A DNA stretch of 64,000 nucleotides from Tenebrio molitor (Eukaryota; Arthropoda; Insecta; Coleoptera; Tenebrionidae). The notes below the pieces were generated by a model that was not told the DNA's origin, did not search any database, and was given only the letters and a program-made list of their open reading frames with translations. Positions 22,899-35,083 of this stretch are shown here, piece by piece. The position numbers and the translations under genes were made by a program. How positions within the stretch are numbered: the stretch's first letter is position 1; every line of letters begins with the position of its first letter. The stretch is from assembly GCF_963966145.1 (NCBI RefSeq), contig NC_091053.1, positions 1,736,001 to 1,800,000 on the forward strand, read 5' to 3'.

Positions 22899-25800
22899 AT
22901 CAAACGTGCATCTTCAGCCAATCAGAGCGCTTGCTTTCATCCAATCAAAAATGTTTATCGCGATGAAGACGTCCTGCCAGTCTGTCAGCTGTCAAAAGTT
23001 ATTAAAATTGCATGCTACTCCTGTCAGATTCCCAAATTATTTTTAATAATTGTGTTTTTAATAACTGTATTATAAATAAATCATTACCAAACGTTAATAT
23101 AAAGTTTGTATTCTGGAATTAAACTTGACAAAAATAACACGACATAATTTTTTATATCTGATAAATTTCCCAATTTTCACTTAAAGATTTTTGCTTTAGA
23201 CAATTTTTCTTGTTGATATTTGGGCATTTTTATTCAAAGGTCAAACCTTCCAGGTAAAGCTCTCGGGCTTAACCAGAATAAAAATGTTCAAATGCAACTC
23301 GTAAAATTGTCAAAGCAAAATGTTTTCGAAACAAATGTCAAAAGTAGACGCACGTCATGTCGACTTCTTCATGGACCAAAGTCCATTCAAAGATCAAAAA
23401 ACCACTACCTGTTGCTTTAGGTTGGTAAAATAAAAAAAAAAACACTCTAGGTAAATATTTTTTCATACTATGTTGGTAACTATAAATGATGACATTTATT
23501 TGATTCAAAATACGATTCAATTGCTTTGAATTTTGTTCATATTGTTTTATTAGCAGCACGTTTCATTTATTTATTGATTCTTATTATTTTTACTTAAACA
23601 TGCCCAGAAAAACGTGACATTTAATAAACTTAACCTCAAAATTACAATTCTCACCAAATTTTACACTAAACAGCGTTGCTGATAATAATTATCGAGGAAA
23701 ATGCGACATTGGTGGTTTTTTGATTTTTGAATGGACTTTAGGCTCATCGGATTATAATTAAAAAATCTAAATGTAAAAATTAAAAAATTAAATAAATACA
23801 CAAACCTCACTTATGACACATTTTCTCGTCATTAATGGCATTTTACTCGACGATGCAGTATGTAGTTGCAAAGCCTATAAAGACATCATTCTACTAAAAA
23901 AAATTCTAACCAAAAATCTTGCTATTTTTATGAAGTTCTGGAGGTTTCCTTCGTTTTTCGATAAAACCTTTACTGTGACGTCACGATCAAAAACAATAAT
24001 TGCTGTGTTCTTGATGGCAATGTCTGGCGCTACATTTTAACGCATTGTTGCCAGATACTCAGCTCCATGATTGCCAAGTCGCACGATACGAATTAGAAAC
24101 TTCTCGTCGCGAAATGAAATGACAAAAATTCGACTAATTGAGAACTCGCAGGCTTAAAAAGTTCATGGTGTGGACAGTTAATGACAAAAAGCTAACACTT
24201 TGCTAAATCGATTGGTTATGTATAGGTGAACATCCAAAAAAAAAATTTCAAAAATTGTGGTGTGCAAAAGGGCGTTACTCAAAATTTTCGAGTTACGTAG
24301 CTTATCGGATAGCCGATGTTCCAGTATTTTTTTGGTAGAAACTTTGTAATATTTTCTGTAGCCGTTTGGTTGGAAAACAAGAAACAATTTTCAAAAAAGT
24401 ATTGCGTCTTATGGAAAGAATAAAATTGAAATGGCTGTATCTCTGTTCGACGCTCGCCAAAAATTCGTTAATTTTACCGTGTTTTTACGTTTCTCACTTC
24501 ATTGCTCGAAAACTAAGCCTCAAATCGAAAAAATGTATTGTTTAAGAACTAAAGACAGATATTCTCTGATTACGATGGGGTTCATTATTATAATTTTGAT
24601 GGAATATTAATCAAGTTATAATTAAAAAACTAGCGATGCAACTAAATCTCTGAGGGCTAATAAGCGCAAACTGATCACCCTCCCGTACCGCTCTATTCCC
24701 CGCGCTCGGCCTTGAACAAGAGTCCCAAGAGCTACCGAAACAATTATTTTGTTTGTAATATTTAATTTACATTAGTTTTTTTTTTTTAACAATAATTGTG
24801 AAAATTTCCTTAAAGACCCTAAATCCTTTCGTTTCGTATTGTAAAATATCCCTAGATCAGGTTTGAGGTTTTATCAATAATTTTCAAGTCAGAAAATTAT
24901 TAGCCGTTCACGGTTGTTTTAAACACGTGGCAGGTCAAGATATTTTTTTTGTTAGGTTGGGGTCAGGTCCTGTCATATGACGTTTCGTTGCTAAATATTC
25001 GTCTTATTGTCAATTCCGTAATTGATTTAGTGCAATCAAATTATAACATAACCTAATATAGATTTATTATGCCAAATCACAATATTGCCAACTAAAATGT
25101 CAGATTTTCATAGACAAACATTTCAAACAATCGTGAATGCTGTATAAGCAAATTTTGTACCAAAAGACAATAAATAAAGACGATTATGACACTGAAAAAT
25201 ACAATTGAACGTATTCAGTAGCGCAAGCACCTTTACATCAAAATGGCTGACATACAATTGGACATTTTACGTTGTCAACATAATAATCATCAAATAACTA
25301 GCGGCTCATACCAACATCGCAACACTTTGACATTTGTTTTAAAGAAAAAATGAACTTTTAGTTTACACAATAATTTTACCACAAGAAATCAGCCATTTTA
25401 AATTTCATAAAATATACACTATTCTTTATCTTGATGGGTGGTCGATGCGATCAAGCAAGCCATGGGTAGCTTTGTAAGTTTTACTTTTTTTAACAAATTT
25501 TTAACAACGTAAAATGTCCAATTGTATGTCAGCCAACGTTATTTTTTGGGTGGTAAATTTCAAAACTCAAAATTATTTTGTCATTTCTACTACACAGAAC
25601 GTTTATCTCAAGTTATCCATGTACGATTGCTCTAATTTTGTTCATTCATGTGGGATTTTTGGAATATCCGAGCTTCAAACAGTTTAAATTGATTGTCAAA
25701 ATGACAAGAATCGAAAGTGGGGTTACGATTTCTAAAGGTTTATTTACACTTTACTTGAATGTCAAGAAAGTGACGGCCAAAATTTTTTGGCCGCCATAGT

Positions 25801-28126
25801 ACAGCATTAACGATTGTTTCAAATTCGGACTATCTATGAAAACCTGACATTTTAGTTGGCAATATTGTGATTTGCCATAATAAATCTATTTTAGGTTATA
25901 ATTGAATTGCACTGCGTTAATCATTTACGAAATTGACAGTAAGACGAATGTTTAACAATGAAACGAAATATGACAGGACCTGACGCCAACCTACAAAAAA
26001 AATATCTTGGCCTGGTGCGTGTTTAAAGCAATCGTGAACAGCTAATAATGAATTTTGAAAATTATTGATAAAACCTCAAACCTGTTCTAGGGAGATTTTA
26101 CAATACCAAAGGGTGGCACACCCTAATTGACAATTGTTTAAAAAAAAAGTACTATAATGTGAATTTTAGAAACAATATAATTGTTTCGGTAGGTCTTGGG
26201 CAAAGGCTGAGCGGGGGGAACAGAGCGGTGCGGGAGGGTGATCGACGTTTGCGCTTATTAGCCCTAAGAGATTTTGTTGCAACGTTAGTTTTTTAATCAT
26301 AACTTGATTAATATTCCCTCAAAATTATAATAATAAACACCATCGTAATCAGAGAATATCTGTCTTCAGTTCTTAAAGAATACATTTTTTCGATTTGAGG
26401 CTTAGTTTTCGAGCAATGGAGTGAGAAACGTGAAAACACGGCAAAATTAACGAATTTGGCGAGCGTCGAACAGAGATACAGGCATTTGAATTTTACTCTT
26501 TCCATATAACGCAATACATTTTTGAAAATTGTTTATTTTTTTACAACCAAACGGCTACAGAAAATATTACAAGGTTTGTACCAAAAAAAATACTGGAACA
26601 TCGGATATCCGATAAGCTACGTAACTCGAAAATTTTGAGTAACGCCCTTTTGCACACCACAATTTTTGAACTTTTTTTGTTTAATGTTCACCTAATACAT
26701 AATCAATCGATTTAGCAAAGTGTTAGCTTTTTGTCATTAACTGACCACACCATGAACTTTTTAAGCCTGCGAGTTCTTAATTAGTCGAATTTTTGTCATT
26801 TCATTTCGCGATGCGAATTTTCTAATTCGTATCGTGCGACTTGGCAATCATGGAGCTGAGTATCTGGCAACAGTGCGTTAAAATGTAGCGCCAGACATTG
26901 CCATCAAGAACACAGCAATTATTGTTTTTGATCGTGACGTCACAGTAAAGGTTTTATCGAAAAACGAAGGAAACCTCCAGAACTTCATAAAAATAGCAAG
27001 ATTTTTGGTTAGAATTTTTTTTAGTAGAATGATGTCTTTATAGGCTTTGCAGCTACATACTGCATCGTCGAGTAAAATGCCATTAATGACGAGAAAATGT
27101 GTCATAAGTGAGGTTTGTGTATTTATTTAATTTTTTAATTTTTACATTTAGATTTTTTAATTATAGTCCGATGAGCCTAAAGTCCATTCAAAAATAAAAA
27201 AACCAACAATGTCGCATTTTCCTCGATAATTATTATCAGCAACGCTGTTTAGTGTAAAATTTGGTGAGAATTGTAATTTTGAGGTTAAGTTTATTAAATG
27301 TCACGTTTTTCTGGGCATGTTTAAGTAAAAATAATAAGAATCAATAAATAAATGAAACGTGCTGCTAATAAAACAATATGAACGAAATTCAAAGCAATTG
27401 AATTGTATTTTGAATCAATTAAATGTCATCATTTATAGTTACCAACATAGTATGAAAAAATATTTACCTAGAGTGTTTTTTTTAAATTTTACCAACCTGA
27501 AGCAACAGGTAGTGGTTTTTTGATCTTTGAATGGACTTTGGTCCATGAAGAAGTCGACATGACGTGCGTCTACTTTTGACATTTGTTTCGAAAACATTTT
27601 GCTTTGACAATTTTACGAGTTGCATTTGAACATTTTTATTCTGGTTAAGCCCGAGAGCTTTACCTGGAAGGTTTGACCTTTGAATAAAAATGCCCAAATA
27701 TCAACAAGAAAAATTGTCTAAAGCAAAAATCTTTAAGTGAAAATTGGGAAATTTATCAGATATAAAAAATTATGTCGTGTTATTTTTGTCAAGTTTAATT
27801 CCAGAATACAAACTTTATATTAACGTTAGGTAATTATTTATTTATAATACAGTTATTAAAAACACAATTATTAAAAATAATTTGGGAATCTGACAGGAGT
27901 AGCATGCAATTTTAATAACTTTTGACAGCTGACAGACTGGCAGGACGTCTTCATCGCGATAAACATTTTTGATTGGATGAAAGCAAGCGCTCTGATTGGC
28001 TGAAGATGCACGTTTGATGTACTATTTTGGACACGGAATCTTGGCCAACATTTTTTTGACATTTCAAAAAAAAAAAAACAATCATTTAGCGTCATTAATA
28101 AATGACAATTATTAAAAATCACTTTG
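22782..28126. repeat. 5.3-kb palindrome (foldback) with ~2.5-kb arms
   Basis: The sequence from 22,782 to about 25,280 reappears as its reverse complement from about 25,500 to 28,126. Mirror landmarks keep an almost constant coordinate sum. A 75-codon frame at 23,813-24,040 is identical to one at 26,878-27,105 on the other strand. Frames at 22,786-23,046 and 23,220-23,420 have near-identical mirrors at 27,871-28,122 and 27,482-27,697. The outer arms look almost identical, while the inner parts (about 24,640-25,280 against 25,500-26,270) differ more and contain indels, including roughly 270 bp present only on the right. The central unpaired spacer is about 220 bp. The mirrored frames have no known domains and appear on both strands, so I do not call them genes. 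Candidate origins are a foldback transposon, two head-to-head insertions, or an inverted duplication (biological or from assembly). Confidence 0.88.
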
Positions 28127-29097
28127 AGCGGGGGAACAGAGCGGTGCGGGAGGGTGATCGACGTTTGCGCTTATTAGCCCTGAGAGATTTTGTTGCAGCG
28201 TTAGTTTTTTAATCATAACTTGATAATGTTCCTTCAAAATTATAATAATAAACACCATCGTAATCAGAGAATATCTGTCTTCAGTTCTTAAAGAATACTT
28301 TTTTTTCGATTTGAGGCTTAGTTTTCAAGCAATGGAGTGAGAAACGTGAAAACACGGCAAAATTAACGAATTTTTGGCGAGCGTCGAACAGAGATACAGG
28401 CATTTGAATTTTACTCTTTCCATAAGCCGCAATACATTTTTGAAAATTGTTTATTTTTTTACAACCAAACGGCTACAGAAAATATTACAAAGTTTCTACC
28501 AAAAAAATACTGGAACATCGGCTATCCGATAAGCTACGTAACTCGAAAATTTTGAGTAACGCCCTTTTGCACACCACAATTTTTGAAATTTTTTTTTTGG
28601 ATGTTCATCCATACATGATCAATCGATTTAGCAAAGTGTCAGCTTTTTGTCATTAACTGTCCACATGACGAACTTTTTAAGCTCTATTAGTCGGAGAACC
28701 ATCGTCATTTCATTTCGCGACGAGAATTTTATAATTCGTATCATGCGACTTGGCAATCTTGGAGCTGACTATCTGGCAACAGTGCGTTAAAATGTAGCGC
28801 CAGGCATTGCCATCAAGAACACAGCAATTATTGTTTTTGATCGTGACGTCACAGTAAAGGGTTTCTCTAAAAACGAATGAAACCTCCAGAATTTTATAAA
28901 AATAGCAAGATTCTTGGTTAGCATTGTTTTTTGGTAAAATGCCAGTAATGACGAGGAAATGTGTCACAAGTGAGGTTAAGTTTGTGTATTTATTGTTCTT
29001 GCGTAATTTTTACTTTCTGAATCATTTAAATAACACCAAATCACAACAAATTTTTACATTTACATTTTTTAATTATAGTGCGATGAGCCTAGTTTCA
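28127..29097. repeat. Third, direct partial copy of the palindrome arm
   Basis: Immediately after the right arm ends, the sequence restarts at GAGCGGGGGAACAGAGCGG and follows the right-arm sequence from about 26,209 to 27,180 in the same orientation. It is more diverged towards its end, with deletions around 28,920-28,990 and a last match (TATAGTGCGATGAGCCTA) at about 29,078-29,095. It is thus the third copy of the same module. Confidence 0.8.
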
Positions 29098-30055
29098 TTT
29101 TAACAAGAAGTATTTTTAATTTCACAATTTCTTACCAATCTTGTTCTTGTGAAAGCAAAAGCAAAACCAAAAGTTCTTGTTCCACTGTTTACATATTTTT
29201 TTTTCCATAAATCATTTTAAAAATATTGAACTATTTCTTTAATTTTTAACAAATGGCATTCTATACATATCACCTAAGTAGATATAAGAGTCTACTGCTT
29301 AAGTAATTCAGAACGCCATTGCTGTGGTTTTGCTTAAACCGACTTGATTTTTTTTTATAGTTTAAAATGTAAATGTGACAATTAAGCTTCACCCTCTTTC
29401 CGCATTTTTTGGAGCCTCAGTTCCCGGTCCCGTAATAATTTTAATTTTATCGCATCGGAAATCGGTCGGCGATAAGAGGTCCCGGTTAAAATTCGTAAGG
29501 CAGAAGAAATTCCGGCGTATAATTTAGGCGAGCCCGAGGAAAGTGTCTGGGCCGTCGAGGTGTGGCAGATAAATAATGGGATAACCGTCTGAGATTGCGT
29601 GCTTTCGCTCGACCAACGTCCACAATCTCGCCGAAATTCGTTCAAGCAAAAAATTGCTTAGCATACGAACCCGAACAATGAACGCGCACCGACTTATTTA
29701 CATGGAGGGCGCATAAATCACGACGCTTATTCGAAAAATCCGGCTGGACCCCGCTAATTTTTCAACGTTTCCATTCGAACGCACCGGAAAATTGCGGAGG
29801 ATGAGTGCTGGCGCAAATACCCCAAACCGGGACCTTCATGAATTTTACAGATGCCTCCGACGGGTTTATACGGCCTGGCAGCCGTATTAATAATTTTTAT
29901 AACAGGAAAACGAACAAACAGCGAAATATATGTTAACGAGGGTTTTACGGCGTCTTCGCGGCTCCGCCCCCTGCGACGCCCATTCACTAACTACTCCACT
30001 TATTCCGAGGCCGCGATTTTACCAAACTCATATTTGAAATTTGTCGCTTCATCAA
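29098..30055. other. Unique sequence, no gene seen
   Basis: AT-rich to about 29,390, then GC-richer with frames of 77-94 codons on both strands. No known domain is visible. Confidence 0.45.
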
Positions 30056-30056
30056 C

Positions 30057-30333
30057 ACCGAGCACTGTGGCCAAGCGCCTAGCGCGCCACTTTGCATTCG
30101 GGAGGTCCCGGGTTCTAACCCCGGTGCGGGCCTGATCTGCGTGGGTTTTTTTCAGAGGTTTCCCCACACCATCACAGATAAGGCGAATGGTGGGTCGGTA
30201 TCAACCTCTCAGTACCTACCCACCCTCTTTCCGTACTCATCCTTACAGTACCCATCGAATCTTTCCGTCGATGTGGCTGAAGAGGCTCTGGAAAGCCTCA
30301 GCAGCCCGCCTCCCTTCGGAGGGGAATAAAAGA
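30057..30333 (+). repeat. tRNA-derived SINE, subfamily A
   Basis: Starts CACCGAGCACTGTGGCC. A box TGGCCAAGCGC (30,068-30,078); B box GGTTCTAACCC (30,111-30,121), with a C-to-T-type change compared with the canonical GGTTCGA. After the T run the body carries CATCACAGATAAGGCGAATG, GTACCTACC and GTGGCTGAAGAGG, and ends GGAGGGGAATAAAAG. It may be the longest subfamily A copy in the window and can serve as its reference. Confidence 0.87.
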
Positions 30334-32510
30334 TGTATTCATCACCAAGGGAAGCTGAAGATGGGAGGTGGAATTATTCACAGATTATTAATTTCCAACC
30401 AGAGATGGTGGCGTTTATTAACTCACTAACAAATTGACCTGGACTCTTAAAACTTGCAAGTATGACGGTAATAACTGTCTGTAATGTTGTTGCAACTGCT
30501 AAAGACTTTCATAACGATTTTACTTGAGCTATAAACGTGGAGATTTGAATGAAGTGGCTTGATTAAAGTTGCTTGTCCCAAAAATCTCTTTCACAACCGC
30601 CATAATATATTTTGCACGAATTGTTTGAAAGGTGTAACTTTCCAAAAAAGCATCTCTGCTTTTGATGGATCGAAGGAGTCGATTATTGCGTCTCCATTAT
30701 GTTTTCGTCTTGTTGAACTTGAATTGAATTTTACCTATTGTGTTTCATCGTAATGCCAGTATCGAAGATTTCTTTCTTAGACAAGTTGAAATGTAGGTGG
30801 GGTTTAATTAGAATTCCTCCTTTTGGGGAAATAATCATAAATAGAGGTTGTAATAACGAGTAAGACGAGCCGAAGGCTATGAATCGTACTGAATACAAAA
30901 AGCTCCCTGAAATAAAGCGTTTGAAAGGAGAGACAGTTCGTGTGGAAACGAAACGTGACCAATAACCACCCTAGGTTATTGTTACAACTTAAAGAATGGT
31001 TCGCTTGTAGCCGGCGTTATTTATAAGTATCGAATAGCTCCTTTGAATGACGCTCGCGCTTTATTAAGTACATTCCTACACTCTAATATAGAGAAACGAA
31101 CTTGTTGAAAGGCCGCGTCTCACTTAAAAATCCATATATCGAGAAATAGCACTCTTTCAATGGTTTCTCTTTGTGCTACGTGCCAAATTTAACACATTTC
31201 AGAGTTTTTTCAGCCGATATTGAAGTTTATAAATCATTCGCTCCATCGAAAAAATGTTACAACAGCGCAAATTCAAAACCAGTGGCGGCTGATCCAGAAA
31301 CAAATTTCTTTGCTGGACTCGACTGTTGGAAGAAAATAAATTTGTGACACTTATTTTTTGTGAGAAATCTCAAATCTTTCGGGAGATTAAAGTTAATGCA
31401 CCTGTCACGAATTGTTGCCAAATTAGAACGAAATGGCCTGCCAGTCGATATCTCGATATGACAGCAATTCCGTGAAATTTTTATGTCTCGATTAAGCAAT
31501 AGGAGGGTCTATCGAGGCGATTTTATTAGAGTGGGAGCTCCATCACCCTTGTAATAACCGTCATCAGAGGCATTAACGTTGCCACTTCACCGAATTAAAC
31601 CGCCAATCTCTCTTTCTATAAAATTCCAAGCGGCCGCCGTAAATATATTGTTGTTATCTATTTTTTGTGGGGGATTATGAGGAGGGCAAAGCCGATTTCC
31701 AACAACTGTACCAATCTGATTAGACCACAAATTCTTTCCGAAGAAGCGACGCATTGTCCACGTTTCACTTTTTCAACCAGGACAATAGAATATTTCACAT
31801 TAACCCGACGCCGAGGCGGTCTCGGGGGCGCACTAAGTCATAAAATTAAACTGGGATGTCCTGCGAGGGTGCATTTTTCCAGTTTGTAAATCATCCCTTC
31901 TCCATATTTCACGTAATTTTCTTAACAACCGCGAAAAATTGGCCACACGCACGTGGGTGACGCGGCCATTCGTGCTCTGCGTCTTGTAGGTCACTGGGTA
32001 TATTACGCCCTAATCTGTCCCCAGGTAAGCCCCCAACGAGTCTTTATTCCTGCACATGTACACCACATCTTATTATAAGTTTCATTCCGGGATTATATAC
32101 GTCTCGGGGACGTCTCCGAAGCCTCCCTCGCTCCGTGATGTAGACGGAATATTGAAACGCGAGCTCGAACGTGATGAGTCCGTCGAGATCTACGTGTTTC
32201 ATTTTCTATTTTAGATATTCAACTGTTGTTATAACACTCCGGCTCCCTCTGCGGACGCATTCCGATACCACTTCTTTGACACTTTGACACAACGATTAAA
32301 AGCGACCGTTGCATTGCAAACATAACAATGTCGATGGCTGCGAAATTTATTGTCCCGTAACCGCGAATCAATAGCGGCCAATGAAAGCGCCGCACAATTA
32401 ACAATATCTCTTTCAATTCGTGCTTTCGGTGCGTTAGTTTGTTGCTCTGCATGAAACATGTTAATTGGGAAGTGGGAAATTAACAAGTTTTAAAAATTAC
32501 TGGGTGGGCG
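30334..32510. other. Unique sequence, no gene seen
   Basis: Short frames only. A weak inverted pair (AGGTTGTAATAAC near 30,845 and GTTATTGTTACAACTT near 30,977) might bound a ~150-bp MITE, but the match is too short to call. Confidence 0.4.
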
Positions 32511-32511
32511 G

Positions 32512-32800
32512 ACGGTGGCCTAGTGGGATGGAGCGCAGACTCTCGCGGCACAGGTCCCAGGTTCGAAAACCGGTCACGGCGGACAACAATTTTTTCCGCC
32601 CCCCCCCCTTCAATTGCCCGGCCAGCAATTAAGGGTGTACTAAAAAGGCTCTAGGTGTCGGGATGGTGCGGGTGTGGCGTGGCGTAAACTAGCACCTTCA
32701 GATGTTGATGGTTTTTGCGTAGAGATTGCTAATTAGGTTTAGGTAATGCAATATTGTATCTGGTAGGGTGATGTGGGCGCACGCACATGCAAAACCATCG
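32512..32800 (+). repeat. tRNA-derived SINE, different family
   Basis: A canonical A box (TGGCCTAGTGG, 32,516-32,526) and a B box with two late mismatches (GGTTCGAAAAC, 32,560-32,570) are 44 bp apart, as in tRNA genes. The sequence after the head (a poly-C run near 32,598-32,608, then a body through about 32,790) is unlike subfamily A, and it does not continue as a tRNA 3' half. I therefore call it a SINE or tRNA-like relic and not a tRNA gene. The 3' end is estimated. Confidence 0.6.
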
Positions 32801-33490
32801 CGACACTTGGAATTCATTCCGCATCCGCCACAGTTTTACCTAGAGCCCTTTCACCGTTAGTGAACGCAAATTACGGCCGATTGAAATCATAAATAAGCCA
32901 ATTTATGGCGCGCCCCGTTCTCTGTACATCTTAATGAAACAGTCTTGGGAAAGCAAATATAAATCTACTTGTTCCGCCTTACGCATCAACCCTATTTAAT
33001 TACCGCCCCCGACGGATGTGTGTGTGACTCGGCACGAATGTGGAACAATCGGGCCGCTAATGCGATTTCGTCTTGTACACGTACAATGCCGTCTCGAGTG
33101 GGGCGGCATTGTTTTTGTCGTGGGATGTACGTTCGACGGAAAGGACGGAATAAGTGGCGTCTACCTCCCCCATAAACAATAAATTGGTGAATATTAGATT
33201 GAGTTTGTTCAGGAATGGCGCGTCATGCCCGGAACAATGAGGCGTTTCGTCTATTGTTGTTTGAACAAATAGCGAGGCACTAGACGCAAAATACGCGTTG
33301 CATACAAGACTTGTTTATTTTTCATGAATATTAAAAGCGACGTGCCACTTTTAAGTGTATTATTATTATAGCTTCCGACGCTAATGCTCTAATCCTCACG
33401 AATATGGCGGCGCGACGGCTCCGAAGCCGAGGTGTCGAGGTCGACCAAAAAGTACAAACATTTGGAAAAGGGGGCACGGCATCGAGGCCG
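32801..33490. other. Unique sequence, no gene seen
   Basis: A few short frames (up to 68 codons) without recognisable domains. Moderately GC-rich around 33,000-33,150. Confidence 0.4.
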
Positions 33491-33493
33491 GAT

Positions 33494-33936
33494 TTCATTA
33501 TTTATTTTTTGAGCTACAATTTTTTTAATTGCTTTTAGTCATCTACGTTGTCAAACAACCTCGTAGGTAAAATTTCGGCACATTTTAAAAATACACCCTG
33601 TATATAATATTTTATAAAACGTACACTAATGCGGTTTCCTTGCTTTATAGCATATTTCCTAGAGGTTACTTCGCATTGGCGTACATTTTATAAAATATGA
33701 TATACAGGGTGTATTTTTAAAATGTGCCGAAATTTTACCTACGAGGTTGTGGGACAACGTAGAAAACTAAAAGCAATTAAAAAAAATTTCAGCTCAAAAA
33801 ATAAATCTCATTTTATAAAATAAATGTCACTTTATTTTTTGACATAGAATATTTTAAATATTTTTTCCGAGTTCTACATGAAGCCAGTAGCTCGTGGTTA
33901 AAATTTGTACACGCATTTCAAAAACACCCTGTATAA
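33494..33936. repeat. CAGGGTGT MITE, left end missing
   Basis: Lacks the outer left CAGGGTGTTTTTGAAATG end and starts in the arm. It keeps the inner CACCCTGTATA (about 33,594-33,604), the central segment, the inner TACAGGGTGTA (about 33,703-33,713) and the right outer end finishing CACCCTGTATA at about 33,935. Confidence 0.82.
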
Positions 33937-34611
33937 ATAAAAACCAATGTTCGTATGTGTGTGCGCTGTAAACTCAAAAACTACTCGACCGATTTCGCTG
34001 AAAATTTCACAGTTTGTTCTTTGAAGCACCAGCATTATGTAGGAAGTGGTTTGAATGAAATCCAATACGTAGCGCTGTTGTTTTGGCAGTGCGTGGCCTA
34101 CTACTTAATGTAATTAATAAAATATTTGCAGCTGCATGCTTGTGAGCGGTAACAAAATGAATTCTTTTTATTCATCAGAACAACAAAGAAATTAATTACT
34201 TGTTAATTCCTTCAAAGGCTTATTTTGCTGTACAGGACTTATTTATATTAGTTTTGAAACCACGCGACGTGGAAATGTTCTCCCTTTGTCTTGTAAAACA
34301 TTGTGTTCGTCAATTGACGTACGAAACATGTGGCGTTTACCACAACAATGACAAAAATTAATTGGCCAGTTATTGTTCCCTGAAAACAGAAAGTTGGTGT
34401 CACTGGACATAGCTATTAGAATAAATCATAGACAGCGAACTGGTCGTTAAGTGTAATATGTTCACGTCAGCTTGATGTTATCTACTTCGATTCAAAATTA
34501 TTGTTTCAAGTCTTTTCACAAAACACTATCATTACATCAACTTTCACATCCATTACAAGCTGCCGTACAATTTTTATCTATTTTCCTTTGCACTTTTGTC
34601 ACTAAGTAATA
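33937..34611. other. Spacer with a recurrent insect motif
   Basis: About 33,955-34,010 has a GTGCGCTGTAAACTCAAAAA-type string followed by CGACCGATTTCGCTGAAAAT, similar to 7,790-7,835. It looks like debris of a dispersed element. The rest holds nothing recognisable. Confidence 0.4.
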
Positions 34612-35083
34612 TACAAGGTGTTTTTGAAATGCGTGCACAAATTTTAACCACGAGCTACTGGCTTCATGTAGAACTCGGAAAAATATTAAAAAAATTCTAT
34701 GTCAAAAAATAAAATGTCATTTATTCTTTGAGCTACAATTTTTTTTAATTGCTTTTAGTCTTCTACGTTGTCAAACAACCTCGTAGGTAAAATTTCGGCA
34801 CATTTTAAAAATACACCCTGTATATAATATTTTATAAAACGTACGCCAATGCGAAGTAACCTCTAGGAAATATGCTTTAAAACAATGAAACCGCACTAGT
34901 GTACGTTTTATAAAATATTATATACAGAGTGTATTTTTAAAATGTGCCGAAATTTTACCTACGAGGTTGTAGGAGAACGTATAAAACTAAAAACAATTTT
35001 TAAAAAATTGTAGCTCAAAAAATAAATGACATTTTATTTTTTGACATAGAATTTTTAAATGTTTTTTTCTACACCCTGTATAT
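34612..35083. repeat. CAGGGTGT MITE, right arm shortened
   Basis: Starts TACAAGGTGTTTTTGAAATG and keeps the arm, the inner boundaries and the centre. A deletion near 35,070 then removes the outer part of the right arm and joins directly to ACACCCTGTATA. Confidence 0.82.

Noticed and set aside
23813..24040. 75-codon frame identical to one at 26,878-27,105
   Set aside because: The identity follows from the palindrome arms, as do other frames there on both strands. No domain, initiation context or evidence of coding constraint was visible.
30843..30996. Possible 150-bp MITE with AGGTTGTAATAAC ends
   Set aside because: The inverted match is only about 12 bp with mismatches; no second copy was seen.
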